DNA from: an uncultured Lachnospiraceae bacterium | GTDB taxonomy: Bacteria; Bacillota; Clostridia; Lachnospirales; Lachnospiraceae | Assembly (NCBI GenBank): GCA_944384155.1 | Contig: CALWSG010000013.1 | Coordinates: 1 to 64,000, forward strand | Direction of reading: 5' to 3' | Length of the DNA: 64,000 nucleotides | Part shown: piece by piece, positions 34,864 to 44,325 of the stretch | Layout of the letters: every line of letters starts with the position of its first letter | How positions within the stretch are numbered: position 1 is the stretch's first letter | Made by a program: the position numbers and the translations under genes | The notes under the pieces: generated by a model | What the model saw: the letters and a program-made list of their open reading frames with translations, nothing else | Told to the model about the DNA's origin: nothing | The model's database searches: none

Positions 34864-36324
34864 ATGATTTTTTTATACTCTGTTTTATTTATTCTCCTTA
34901 TTGCCTTATCTGCTATATTTTATAAACATAAAAATCATATAAAAGCAGGAATATCCTTTAAGTCAAATCCACTGTCTGTATTTTACGGACTGTCATTTTT
35001 TATAATTGATTTTCTAAAAATATCTGACAGAAAAATCCGAAAGGAAAGCTCATCTGCATTTTTTTCATCTGCAAGAAAAAAAGCTCTTATGCTTAATCCC
35101 GGAAAAGATTCAGAACAGCTTCTCTATCTTTCCCTTGCAAAAAGCATATCTTTATGCATTTGTGTTTTTATAATATTTATGATTTTGGGCATTGTATACA
35201 CCTTTAACAATATTATATCCGGAACCTCTTATGTAAACAGCCTTAAACGTCCTACAGACGGCTCGGAAAATATAACATATTCTCTTCAGGTAAACACAGA
35301 GGAAACCACAGAATATATAGATATAGAAGTATCAAAAAAAATGTATGAATACAGCGAGGTTATAGCTTTATTTGATAAATATCGTGAGGATATTGTAGCC
35401 GCCATGCTAAATGATAATAAATCAACGGATAAAATCACATCTTCCCTTACTTTTATTTCTTCAATAGGCGATGAAAATATCCTTCTTACATGGCAGCCTG
35501 AGGATACTTCTTATATAGACCTTAACGGCAATCTGATATATGACAATATTTCCTCCACCGGAACAGATACTACTATATATGTATATATGGAATTTAACGA
35601 TATAACTGCCTCCCTTGCAATAGGCGTAACATTATACCAGCCTTCTGACTCATCTGTTACACTTAAGAAAGAAATTCAGGATTATATAGACAATAACAGC
35701 AATCCTGTCAGTACATCTGTCAGTCTTCCTTCCCGGATTTCAGGAAACAGTCTTACTTTTTCCTTTCCCCGGAAAAATGTAGATTATATTTTTCTGCTTC
35801 TTGCATTTGTATCTTCCCTGCTTATGTATATCCTTACCTCTAAGGAAACTGATAAACAGCTAAAACTTCGCAATCGTCAGCTTATGCAGGATTACCCTCA
35901 TATTGTTTCTAAGCTTCTTTTATTGTGTAACGCCGGTTTAAATATACAAAACGCACTTAAGAAAATCGCAGAAGATTATAGACATTCCGGAAAGAAAATG
36001 CGGTATGCCTACGAGGAGCTTTTAATCACACTTAACTCTCTGTCAGGCGGAAAATCCCAGCCCTCGGCCTACAGAGATTACGGCAAACGGTGCGGTATTA
36101 TGCCTTACATAAAATTAGGAGTACTGCTTGAACAAAACATTCAAAAAGGTACTAAAGAGCTTCATGCTCTTCTTGACAGTGAGGTTAAAAATGCTTTTGA
36201 AAACCATAAATCCGAAACAATAACATTATCTAAGCAGGCTGAAACCAAGCTTATATTTCCCATGATAATAATTCTTATAGTAATAATGGCTCTTATAATG
36301 ATTCCAACATTTATGAACATATAG
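34864..36324 (+). CDS. tadC: TadC-like platform protein with inserted ectodomain
   Basis: The 486-residue protein ends with a TadC-type F domain (about 340-460, LLLCNAGLNIQNALKKI) and a final transmembrane helix. The N-terminal part has helices at about 1-19 and 97-116. An unusual polar, beta-rich segment (about 117-305) follows, then another helix at 307-325. TadC is normally about 300 residues with no such insertion, so this domain is probably outside the membrane. I do not recognise its fold. The start is 1 bp after the tadB stop. Confidence 0.8.
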   Translation: MIFLYSVLFILLIALSAIFYKHKNHIKAGISFKSNPLSVFYGLSFFIIDFLKISDRKIRKESSSAFFSSARKKALMLNPGKDSEQLLYLSLAKSISLCICVFIIFMILGIVYTFNNIISGTSYVNSLKRPTDGSENITYSLQVNTEETTEYIDIEVSKKMYEYSEVIALFDKYREDIVAAMLNDNKSTDKITSSLTFISSIGDENILLTWQPEDTSYIDLNGNLIYDNISSTGTDTTIYVYMEFNDITASLAIGVTLYQPSDSSVTLKKEIQDYIDNNSNPVSTSVSLPSRISGNSLTFSFPRKNVDYIFLLLAFVSSLLMYILTSKETDKQLKLRNRQLMQDYPHIVSKLLLLCNAGLNIQNALKKIAEDYRHSGKKMRYAYEELLITLNSLSGGKSQPSAYRDYGKRCGIMPYIKLGVLLEQNIQKGTKELHALLDSEVKNAFENHKSETITLSKQAETKLIFPMIIILIVIMALIMIPTFMNI

Positions 36325-36405
36325 TTTATGCCTTTTTCTCCAATATATAAAAAATATATTTATTTATATATATTTATTTCAAACATCAAATGAAGGAGTG
36401 ATTAA

Positions 36406-36621
36406 ATGAAAAACAATATTAAAAATAAACTGACTATTGCCAAGCTGTCGCTGTTAACACGGATATATAAATTTAATGATAACAATAAAGGAATGGGCGT
36501 CATTGAAATTGTTCTTATTATTCTAGTTCTCGTTGGACTTGTGGTTATATTCAGAAGTCATATTACAGCTATTATAAATTCTGTATTTTCTAAGGTTACA
36601 AAACAGATTAACACATTTTAA
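36406..36621 (+). CDS. Flp-type (Flp1-like) major pilin
   Basis: The 71-residue prepilin has a long basic leader. The cleavage site is NNKG29|MGVIE, with glutamate at +5 of the mature chain, followed by a hydrophobic helix (IVLIILVLVGLVVIF) and a short polar end. The mature product is about 42 residues, typical for Flp pilins. AAGGAGTG precedes the start. It sits after the ATPase and platform genes and before the minor pseudopilins. Confidence 0.9.
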   Translation: MKNNIKNKLTIAKLSLLTRIYKFNDNNKGMGVIEIVLIILVLVGLVVIFRSHITAIINSVFSKVTKQINTF

Positions 36622-36644
36622 CAAGTATGGAGGTAAGGCTTTTC

Positions 36645-38156
36645 GTGAAAAGAAATTATTGCAATATTAATAAAGGCAGTATAACCATATATCTTACACT
36701 GGTTACGGCTATTATCCTTTCATTTATTTTTTCAGTTATAGAATCCGCAAGAATTACATCCGTAAAAACACGCACCAAAGCTGTGACATACTCTTCCTTA
36801 GATTCTGCCTTTTCTCATTTTGCCTTGCAGTTATATGAAAAATACGGCATTTTTGGTGTATTTACTGCTGAGGAGGATTTTTTATCTCTTGTGGAGGATT
36901 ATATAAAAAAGAATTGCAATCCTAAAAATCCATCTTCTATAAATGCTCTTAACCTTATAAAATTTAAAATTGACTCTATAGAATATAATAACATATATCA
37001 CCTTACGGATAATGACGGAATTATCTTTGCATCTCAGGCTGCATCATATGAAAAATACAGAGCTGCCAATGATTTTCTTAAAGAAATATCAGACCTTGAG
37101 CATAATGTATCAGACATATCATCGGAATCACCTGCAAAAATAGACAATAACACAATTATGATTACAGACAAAGATATAAACTTGATGAAAAATATATCTG
37201 CTGACCCGGACAGCGGCCTTTACAAAAACATCTCTCAATCTGATGCTGCCAATCTTAAAAATAATATTGTTGCAAAAGTAACCGAGCTTTTAAAGAGTAA
37301 TCTTTTACTTTTTTTCACAGATAACCCTGCATCCTTATCCCACACTGAAATATCAGATGAAACAAAGGCTTTGCTTCCATCCCATACCTGCATTTTATCA
37401 GAAAATGCCAAAGCAATACAGTCTGAAAATATACCGGATACCATAACTACTGTAATAGATAAGGGACTGTTTTTAAGCTATATCAATAATTCCTTTAGCT
37501 CTTATTATGATAAGGTTAACCCTGATATATCTTTAAAATATCAAAGAGAATATCTTTTATGCGGCAGGCTTTCCGACAGTGATAATCTTTTGGCTGCTGC
37601 CATGGCCATGGTGAATTTAAGGGCTTCTCTTAATTTTGCGTATTTACTTAGAGACTATGATAAACGCAGTACTGCAATTAATCTTGCAAATTCACTATGC
37701 AGGAGTATTCCCATTGCATCTCAGGCTGCTGCCGCCTTAATTTTAAGTGTATGGTCTTATGCTGAAGGAATTATTGACGTTAAAGATTTATTTATGGGAA
37801 AAAAAGTTCCTCTCATAAAAAATTCTCAAAACTGGACCTTATCTGTTGAAGGTATATTATCTATGAATAAAAATACGAAATCCAGCAATCCCGGTCATGA
37901 GGGATATTCCTATGACCACTATCTTAATATGTGCCTCCTTACAGCAGATTCATTTAAACTCTATTTTCGCTCTATGGATCTTATACAGCTTGATATATGC
38001 GAAAACTGCAATTCTGAATTTTTATTTGCCGCATGCATTTCAGGTGCAGATATTAATGTTAATTACCACACCGATTCTATTTTTATAAATACACTTAAAC
38101 TCATATCCCCTAATGCATATAAATTTCAAGTTAATATGGTTTACGGATATGACTGA
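36645..38156 (+). CDS. DUF5702-like Tad-locus membrane-anchored protein (TadG-like)
   Basis: The 503-residue protein starts with a short basic tail and one transmembrane helix (KGSITIYLTLVTAIILSFIFSVIESARI), with the pilin-like G-S-I-T-I pattern but no glutamate at +5. A long extracellular domain follows, helical at first (LDSAFSHFALQLYEKYGIFG) as in DUF5702 proteins of Tad loci. The GTG at 36645 is chosen because GGAGGTAAGG lies just before it. An earlier in-frame ATG overlaps that site. It may anchor or cap the pilus. Confidence 0.72.
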   Translation: MKRNYCNINKGSITIYLTLVTAIILSFIFSVIESARITSVKTRTKAVTYSSLDSAFSHFALQLYEKYGIFGVFTAEEDFLSLVEDYIKKNCNPKNPSSINALNLIKFKIDSIEYNNIYHLTDNDGIIFASQAASYEKYRAANDFLKEISDLEHNVSDISSESPAKIDNNTIMITDKDINLMKNISADPDSGLYKNISQSDAANLKNNIVAKVTELLKSNLLLFFTDNPASLSHTEISDETKALLPSHTCILSENAKAIQSENIPDTITTVIDKGLFLSYINNSFSSYYDKVNPDISLKYQREYLLCGRLSDSDNLLAAAMAMVNLRASLNFAYLLRDYDKRSTAINLANSLCRSIPIASQAAAALILSVWSYAEGIIDVKDLFMGKKVPLIKNSQNWTLSVEGILSMNKNTKSSNPGHEGYSYDHYLNMCLLTADSFKLYFRSMDLIQLDICENCNSEFLFAACISGADINVNYHTDSIFINTLKLISPNAYKFQVNMVYGYD

Positions 38157-38178
38157 CACCAAAAGGAGGAAAATAAAA

Positions 38179-39135
38179 ATGTTCTTCGGCATAAATACTA
38201 TAAAAAATATAATTCTCCATGCATCAGCGACATCTGTGAAAAATTTCATAAAAAATGTCTCTCTTAATATCAGGTCATATGTCCGAAGGACATTTTTATT
38301 TTCCTCCCCTGATGCCTCTCTTACTCTTGAAGCAGCCCTGGTACTTCCTGTTTACATTTTTTTTATTGTATCCCTGATTTACATACTCAATATTCTTAAC
38401 CTTCAAAACTCCCTTCAGGCTGCAATGGAGGAAGCTTCAAGAAACATTAATTTATATGCGTATATAGGAGAAAAGTTTAATGACCTTGATACCTTTGATA
38501 AATCACTTATAATAACAAATGAAGAGGATTTTGCAGACAGGTCTATACAAGCTGTCATAAATACAGCTCTTATTAAAAAGGCTTTTATTACCGATAATGT
38601 AAAAGCTCTTGCCGATAATTCTTATATTATAAACGGCAGCAACGGCATCCGTTTTTTTCTGTCATCAGTGTCTACTTCTCACTTTATAGACTTTAATATA
38701 CAATATTATATAAAACTTCCGTTTTTTCCCGAAAATTTTATTAAGCTTAAAATTAACCAGCGATGCTTTTTCAGAACATTTACGGGAGAGGATATCTCAT
38801 TAAAATCAGGAAGCTTTACCCTGTATGCTTACATTGCTCCTACAGGAAATGTATATCATACAAGTCCATACTGCAGCTATTTAAGTAAATATTACTCCAT
38901 TCTTCCCTCATCTTATTTTGATGAAAATACCAATAATTTAGGTGAATACAATCCCTGCTCCCACTGTGCAAAACATTCTTCACCTTCCCCTAATGCATTT
39001 CTATGTGCCGGCAGTAAGGTATATCACAACAGCATTGACTGTTTTTATCTTAATGCCCATATATATAAGGTAACCTTAGACAGCGTAGAAGACACTATGC
39101 CTCTTTGCACCAGATGCAAGAAAGGAGTTAATTAA
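38179..39135 (+). CDS. TadE-like pseudopilin with cysteine-rich C-terminal repeats
   Basis: The 318-residue protein has a prepilin-like site A46|SLTLEAALVLP with glutamate at +5, then a hydrophobic helix, an extracellular domain (about 75-225) and two C-terminal modules. Each module has YHxSxxCxxL followed by CxxC (CSHC and CTRC), probable small metal or disulfide sites. The leader residue before cleavage is A rather than the usual G. AGGAGG lies 9 nt before the chosen ATG. The next gene overlaps its stop by 1 bp. Confidence 0.77.
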   Translation: MFFGINTIKNIILHASATSVKNFIKNVSLNIRSYVRRTFLFSSPDASLTLEAALVLPVYIFFIVSLIYILNILNLQNSLQAAMEEASRNINLYAYIGEKFNDLDTFDKSLIITNEEDFADRSIQAVINTALIKKAFITDNVKALADNSYIINGSNGIRFFLSSVSTSHFIDFNIQYYIKLPFFPENFIKLKINQRCFFRTFTGEDISLKSGSFTLYAYIAPTGNVYHTSPYCSYLSKYYSILPSSYFDENTNNLGEYNPCSHCAKHSSPSPNAFLCAGSKVYHNSIDCFYLNAHIYKVTLDSVEDTMPLCTRCKKGVN

Positions 39136-39572
39136 TGTACTGCATTTTACTTCCTGCTATTTATCTTATAATCTGTTCTTTTACAGATATAAAATCTATG
39201 AAAATAAGTTTACCCTTATCCCTTATGTTTTCTCTTACGGGAATCCTCTTATCCTTGTTTTCCCTTACAAACCATCAAAATATTTTTGATTTAATTTTAA
39301 GTGTATCTGCAGGGCTTCTGATTATTTTAGCATCCTTTATTTCACGGGGCTCAATAGGCATAGGTGACGGATTTATAATATCAGTAATAGGCTGCTTTCA
39401 CTCTTCATGGATTACTGTATGTGTAATTGCTTACAGCTTCTTTATTGCCGCTGTTTTTTGTCTCATATTGATATTGCTGAAAAAACAAAGTAAGGGTGTT
39501 AAAATTCCTTTTGCTCCCTTTATTCTTATAGGATATATTTTTAATTTCCTTACTTCTGTTAAATTAATATAA
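39135..39572 (+). CDS. Prepilin peptidase (TadV/CpaA, A24 family)
   Basis: The 145-residue integral membrane aspartyl protease removes leader peptides from Flp prepilins. The two active-site aspartates are D18 (FTDIKSMKI) and D78 (GIGDGF), each at a helix end. The enzyme is of the short form without the methylase domain. It follows its probable substrates in the operon. Confidence 0.9.
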   Translation: MYCILLPAIYLIICSFTDIKSMKISLPLSLMFSLTGILLSLFSLTNHQNIFDLILSVSAGLLIILASFISRGSIGIGDGFIISVIGCFHSSWITVCVIAYSFFIAAVFCLILILLKKQSKGVKIPFAPFILIGYIFNFLTSVKLI

Positions 39573-39663
39573 GGAAATGCCGTTCAATACACAATACTAG
39601 GAGTTTTCCCATTTACTGTTTAAATTAAGCATAAAATAAAACGGAGGTAATATTAAAATAATT

Positions 39664-40044
39664 ATGAAAACACTTGAAGCCGCTTATATATTTCCTATTA
39701 TATTTACATTAACCTGCTTTTCTATTATATTTACACTGCAAATTCACGACAATACTATTTCCGGAACCATGCAGTACGGTATACTTATTGAACAGGCAGT
39801 ATCTCTTGAAAATTCATGGTATGGACCCTCAAAGGCATACACGGAAAAAACTATTTCAGATATTATAAATAATTCATATATTATAAATAACAGATCTTCT
39901 TTTTCAGCTTGTCTTTCCGGTAACACCTTATATATTAAAGAAACCGGAAAAAAAGACTGCCTGTCTGTTGAATTTTCCAATTATGAAAGATGCAATACTA
40001 TAAGAAAGGAGACTGCTCTTATTTTGCAGTATTTAAATAAATGA
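39664..40044 (+). CDS. TadE-like minor pseudopilin encoded without a leader
   Basis: The 126-residue product begins MKTLEAAYIFPIIF, so the initiator methionine sits at mature position +1 and the glutamate at +5; the leader that TadV would remove is missing. A hydrophobic helix and a small extracellular domain follow. GGAGGT ends 16 nt before the ATG, which is unusually far. A non-AUG start (ATA or ATT) a few codons earlier would fit the spacing better but still gives no glycine. The next gene overlaps by 4 bp. Confidence 0.7.
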   Translation: MKTLEAAYIFPIIFTLTCFSIIFTLQIHDNTISGTMQYGILIEQAVSLENSWYGPSKAYTEKTISDIINNSYIINNRSSFSACLSGNTLYIKETGKKDCLSVEFSNYERCNTIRKETALILQYLNK

Positions 40045-41309
40045 ATATATCATACAGAAAAATTTTAAATAAAAATCATCTTATTTTATCTAACTTTAAT
40101 ATTGATGCCTTTAATAGCAATTATCTTGTTAATATACTTATAAATAACAGTATTGACGGCCTTTTATACACAGAGCTTAATATAATTGATTCTATGCCTA
40201 ACCTTTACTATGATATTACCTCCAAGCATTCTCTTTCCGCCTTTTTGGAAAACAAAAAAATAGGTTCAAATCTTTTATGTTCTATCCTTACACACCTGCA
40301 CCGACTATTAGAAACTCTTGACAAATATATGCTTGACAGTTGTTATATCCTTTTATCTCCCGATTTAATTTATTTAAATCCTGAATCAAAGATTCCCTGC
40401 TTTTGCTACTGTCCCATAACAGAAAATAGTATAGAATATTCCTTAACAAATAACTTAAAAATACTTATGGAATATATAATTGCAAATCTGGACTATAATG
40501 ATAAAGATGCCGTTGCATCAGCTTATACGATTCATCAAAAATGTATAAACGGCACTTTTTCCATTAATGACCTTTTATTTTCCATAGACAATAATACTCC
40601 GGAATCTGAAACATCTTCCAATGCTTTTTTATGTGAAAGTGAATATACAGCAGACCTTCCTGAATCTAACCCGACATATTATACTCCTGAGTCCGGAAAT
40701 AATTTTTCTTTTTTTGCTTTTTTAGGTTTTATTGGAATTATTTTCATCTCACTGCTCTTTATACTTTTGGCAATTTACTTTTATTTTATGAAAAAGTCAA
40801 TTTCCTTAAACCTTTTTACTGTTTTGTTTTTAATAGGTATTGTCATATTCTTATTGTCCCTTCCATACTTTAATAATAAAAGAAAATTTATTAAATATAT
40901 GGAAAACAATAAAAAAATTTCAGATGAAAAATCCTTTAAAAATAATGACAATAACAATATTATTATGCCTATAGGCGATACTGTTCTTATTAACCATGCT
41001 TCCGGTACATCTGTTCCGCATCTTATATATACGGGAAATGATTTTAATCAAGATATAGCTTTAACCGGCTTCCCCTTTACTATTGGGAAAATAAAAGAAA
41101 ACTCAGACTGCATAATAGAAAATTCTCTTATAAGCAGAATCCATGCACGATTTTATTTTAAAGATAGCTGCTACTATATTGAGGATATGAATTCCTCCAA
41201 CGGCACCTATATAAATAGTATACCTACAGTTCCTCATACTTTAACGGAAATAAATGACGGTGATTTTATTACCTTTGCACATCTTACTTACATTTTCAAA
41301 CTCAGCTAG
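40041..41309 (+). CDS. Tad-locus FHA protein with DUF6382-like N terminus
   Basis: The 422-residue protein has an N-terminal region (about 1-180) like the DUF6382 domain, a degenerate kinase-like fold. Two transmembrane helices follow (about 228-285). A C-terminal forkhead-associated domain (about 335-420) shows FTIGK, SLISRIHARF and NSSNGTYIN, the phosphothreonine-binding loops. It is the last gene of the Tad operon and overlaps the previous gene by 4 bp. It suggests control of the pilus by Ser/Thr phosphorylation, though no kinase gene is in the window. Confidence 0.82.
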   Translation: MNISYRKILNKNHLILSNFNIDAFNSNYLVNILINNSIDGLLYTELNIIDSMPNLYYDITSKHSLSAFLENKKIGSNLLCSILTHLHRLLETLDKYMLDSCYILLSPDLIYLNPESKIPCFCYCPITENSIEYSLTNNLKILMEYIIANLDYNDKDAVASAYTIHQKCINGTFSINDLLFSIDNNTPESETSSNAFLCESEYTADLPESNPTYYTPESGNNFSFFAFLGFIGIIFISLLFILLAIYFYFMKKSISLNLFTVLFLIGIVIFLLSLPYFNNKRKFIKYMENNKKISDEKSFKNNDNNNIIMPIGDTVLINHASGTSVPHLIYTGNDFNQDIALTGFPFTIGKIKENSDCIIENSLISRIHARFYFKDSCYYIEDMNSSNGTYINSIPTVPHTLTEINDGDFITFAHLTYIFKLS

Positions 41310-41310
41310 C

Positions 41311-41339
41311 TTGAAAAACACCTAATGTAATGTTATACT
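41311..41339 (+). promoter_or_regulatory. Sigma-A-type promoter of the rhomboid gene
   Basis: TTGAAA (41311-41316) and TATACT (41334-41339) are 17 bp apart, directly after the stop of the FHA gene. The rhomboid gene is therefore probably separate from the Tad operon. Confidence 0.75.
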
Positions 41340-41402
41340 TAATTAACACTTTTTTATATACAAAAGATTTGAAAAGTGAAAAAGTGATTTTGGGAGATTT
41401 TC

Positions 41403-42416
41403 ATGATAGATAGAGATGTTATCAAACTTTTGCTAAAAAGAGGCTTTTATTTTGCTGCCTGCAACCAACCCGATGTTGCTATATTTTATAAGCCGAAAAG
41501 TCCTGATACTTTAGATGTATGTATTTTATCTGACTTTACGGGAGGATATGTTTATCTGCCACAGCAGCTTTACGCAATAGCTAATGAAGTTGAGCGTAAG
41601 TTTATTTTTAACGGTTATCACAATATTAGCTGCCATTTTATACTATTTACTGACAATCTTGACAGAGACAGAAATTTCACCTTGTCCGGCTTAAACTTCT
41701 GGCTTGTTGATACTGTTATGAAAAGACTTATTATATATGATAATCAACCGTCAGATTTTTATCTTTTAAGAGAGGAACTGGAAAATACTATTTCAAAACC
41801 TGATAAAAAAAGAAGTTCTCTCTTATCTGTACCATTTATTACGTTTATTCTTATCGCAATAAACGTAATTGTATTCTTTTTTATGGAAATGTATGGAAGT
41901 ACAACAGATTCTTCTTTTATGGCGAAATATGGTGCCATGTCATGGCGGTTTTTATTTGAAGATCATGAATATTATCGCCTTATCTCAAGTATGTTTATGC
42001 ACTTTGGAGGAGAACATATTATTAATAATATGATTACTCTTGCAGTAATAGGCAATGAAGTTGAAAAAATAACCGGGCACTTAAGATTCCTTATTATTTA
42101 CATTTTAAGCGGTATAGGTGCAGGATTCATATCTGCCGTTTATAATATGAATGTGCATCCGGACGAATATATAATATCAGCGGGTGCATCGGGAGCAATC
42201 TTCGGTATTATAGGCGCCCTTTTAGTTGTTTCCCTCATATATAAATCCGTAAGACGTACAATTAAGCCTATAAATGTTGCTATAATAATTATACTTTCAA
42301 TAATAAACGGATTTATGAACTTTCAGATTGATAACATGGCTCACATAGGAGGACTGATGTTTGGCATTATTATCACTTTTATTTCTTGCCTATGTTGTAA
42401 AAGTGTAATAAAATAA
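41403..42416 (+). CDS. Rhomboid intramembrane serine protease
   Basis: The 337-residue protein cleaves transmembrane substrates in the membrane. A cytosolic N-terminal domain (about 1-135) precedes six to seven transmembrane helices. The rhomboid motifs are MHFGGEHIINNM (200-210), nucleophile S263 in GASGAIFG and base H314 in MAHIGGLMFG. The family is conserved, but the substrate is unknown. Its place after the Tad locus may be chance. GGGAG precedes the ATG. Confidence 0.93.
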   Translation: MIDRDVIKLLLKRGFYFAACNQPDVAIFYKPKSPDTLDVCILSDFTGGYVYLPQQLYAIANEVERKFIFNGYHNISCHFILFTDNLDRDRNFTLSGLNFWLVDTVMKRLIIYDNQPSDFYLLREELENTISKPDKKRSSLLSVPFITFILIAINVIVFFFMEMYGSTTDSSFMAKYGAMSWRFLFEDHEYYRLISSMFMHFGGEHIINNMITLAVIGNEVEKITGHLRFLIIYILSGIGAGFISAVYNMNVHPDEYIISAGASGAIFGIIGALLVVSLIYKSVRRTIKPINVAIIIILSIINGFMNFQIDNMAHIGGLMFGIIITFISCLCCKSVIK

Positions 42417-42447
42417 TTTTAGCATTATACTGATTGGAGATTTAATT

Positions 42448-43437
42448 ATGAATATTAATATATACTATGGCGGGCGTGGCGTTATTGAAGACCCTGCGTT
42501 ATCTGTATTAAAAAAAATCGAAGATGTTCTTGAGGAGCTTAGAGTTAATGTAACCAGATACAATCTTTATGACTTAAAAAATTCTATAATGACTCTTCCT
42601 CAGACATTAAAGGAGGCTGACGGAATAATTCTTGCTGCCAGCGTAGAGTGGAATGGTATCGGAGGATACCTGCAGCTTTTTTTAGACGCCTGCTGGCTAT
42701 ACGGAGACAAAACAAAAATAAGTCAGATATATATGACTCCTGTTGTAATATCTACCACTTACGGTGAAAAGGAAGGCATGCTTTCGTTAATCAACGCATG
42801 GGAGCTTCTTGGTGGCAAGATATGTCCCGGATTATCTGCATACGTGGAGGATTATATAGATTTTGAGGGAAATGTTGAATATACCAATATTATAGAGAAA
42901 AAAGCAGAAAATATATATAGAACAATATCACAGCACATAAAGTCTCTTCCTTCCAGCAGTATTGCCATTAAACAAAATCTTATACACAACTCACTTGAGC
43001 TTACCCCTCAGGAGGGAGAACAGCTTTCAAGGTTTGTATCAGACGATATATATGTTCAAAAGCAAAAAGAAGATATTGAAGAGCTTGCTTCTTACTTTAA
43101 AGGTATACTTAAAGAGAATGAAACAGATGTTGAATCTGAATTTATTAAAATCTTTACCTCACATTTTGTTCCTCAGGATAATTTTTCTGCAACATATATG
43201 TTTATCATAGAAGACAAAAATAAAACCTTATATATAAAAGTAAATAACAAGGATTTATATATAAAATACGAAAAGCATAATTCTGCAGACATTATTGCCA
43301 AATTAAGCTACTCCTCCATGGATAATATTTCCAGAGGAAGAATGACATTTCAGCGTGCTTTTATGACAGGTGAAATAACAGCCAAGGGAAGCTTCAAAAC
43401 CCTGTGTATGCTTGACCAAATATTTCCTTTTAATTAA
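42448..43437 (+). CDS. Flavodoxin-like reductase fused to SCP2 domain
   Basis: The 329-residue protein has an NADPH-dependent FMN reductase-type flavodoxin fold (about 1-165: GGRG near the start, IILAASVEWNGIGGYLQLFLD, and VVISTTYGEKEG as the FMN-binding loops). Its C-terminal domain (about 230-329: KTLYIKVNNKDLYI...RGRMTFQRAFMTGEITAKGS) is like sterol-carrier SCP2. This pairing may bind a lipid or other hydrophobic electron acceptor. It starts 31 bp after the rhomboid gene and its stop overlaps the convergent kinase gene by 4 bp. Confidence 0.8.
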   Translation: MNINIYYGGRGVIEDPALSVLKKIEDVLEELRVNVTRYNLYDLKNSIMTLPQTLKEADGIILAASVEWNGIGGYLQLFLDACWLYGDKTKISQIYMTPVVISTTYGEKEGMLSLINAWELLGGKICPGLSAYVEDYIDFEGNVEYTNIIEKKAENIYRTISQHIKSLPSSSIAIKQNLIHNSLELTPQEGEQLSRFVSDDIYVQKQKEDIEELASYFKGILKENETDVESEFIKIFTSHFVPQDNFSATYMFIIEDKNKTLYIKVNNKDLYIKYEKHNSADIIAKLSYSSMDNISRGRMTFQRAFMTGEITAKGSFKTLCMLDQIFPFN

Positions 43438-44132
43438 TTTGCCGGCAGCTTTATTGTAAATATGGTTCCGTCACCAGGTGATGATTTTAATTCTATGGTT
43501 CCTCCGTGACTTTCAATTATTCTTTTTGATATTGAAAGTCCCAGACCGGAACCATCTTTTTTACCAAAAGTCACTCCCTCATCAAATATAATTTTTTGGC
43601 TTTCTTCATCTATTCCGCAACCATTATCCATTACCTCTATTTTTATCCACTTTTTATCCTTTTTTACACATATTACTATAATAGGATTTTCTACCCCATT
43701 TAACGCTTCTGCTGCATTTTTCACTAAGTTCACAATAACTTGTCTTATTTTGCTTCTATCTATATCAGCACAAAACATTTCATGGGAACCTTTAATACAT
43801 GTCATTACATTTATTTCATTCTCATATTTCTGCTTCATTTCTTTAGATATATAATATACCCATTCTGACACAGAACATCTTTCCCTGTTAAGCTCACTGC
43901 AATGATTGTAATTAGAAAGCTCCCTTAAAAGATTAACCATATAATCTATATCGTTAATAATATAATTCCAATACTGGTTACCTTTTACCTCATTAACTGT
44001 TCCGTCCACTGCCTTTATGGAATAATCTACAAGAGTTAAAACATTAAGCAGCTCATGTGATATATACCTAAGTGCTTTCTTAAGTGAAACATTTTCCTTT
44101 TCCAAATCAGGCAATAATTCATTTTTTCCCAT
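43434..44132 (-). CDS. Soluble histidine kinase
   Basis: The 232-residue protein has only a dimerisation/phosphotransfer domain (H26 in YISHELLN) and an ATP-binding domain with N-box VNLVKNAAEAL, G1 DNGCGID and G2 GSGLGLSI. It has no sensor or membrane segment and no response regulator gene beside it, so it is an orphan, perhaps a SpoOB- or NtrB-like phosphotransfer partner. Convergent with the flavodoxin-SCP2 gene. Confidence 0.85.
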   Translation of the reverse strand: MGKNELLPDLEKENVSLKKALRYISHELLNVLTLVDYSIKAVDGTVNEVKGNQYWNYIINDIDYMVNLLRELSNYNHCSELNRERCSVSEWVYYISKEMKQKYENEINVMTCIKGSHEMFCADIDRSKIRQVIVNLVKNAAEALNGVENPIIVICVKKDKKWIKIEVMDNGCGIDEESQKIIFDEGVTFGKKDGSGLGLSISKRIIESHGGTIELKSSPGDGTIFTIKLPAN

Positions 44133-44325
44133 TATTAATATCCCCTTTCACATAAATTCTATCAGAAACTTTCTTGTTTTTCAAATATATTCGATTTACA
44201 CTTTTCGACACCCATGCTTAGCTTCCTCTAAAAAAAAGCAAAAATTAATCCGGGAAGTATTTACATAATCACCTGATTGTGTAATACTAATTGTATACAA
44301 AATATTGTGGAAAAGAGGTTAACTT

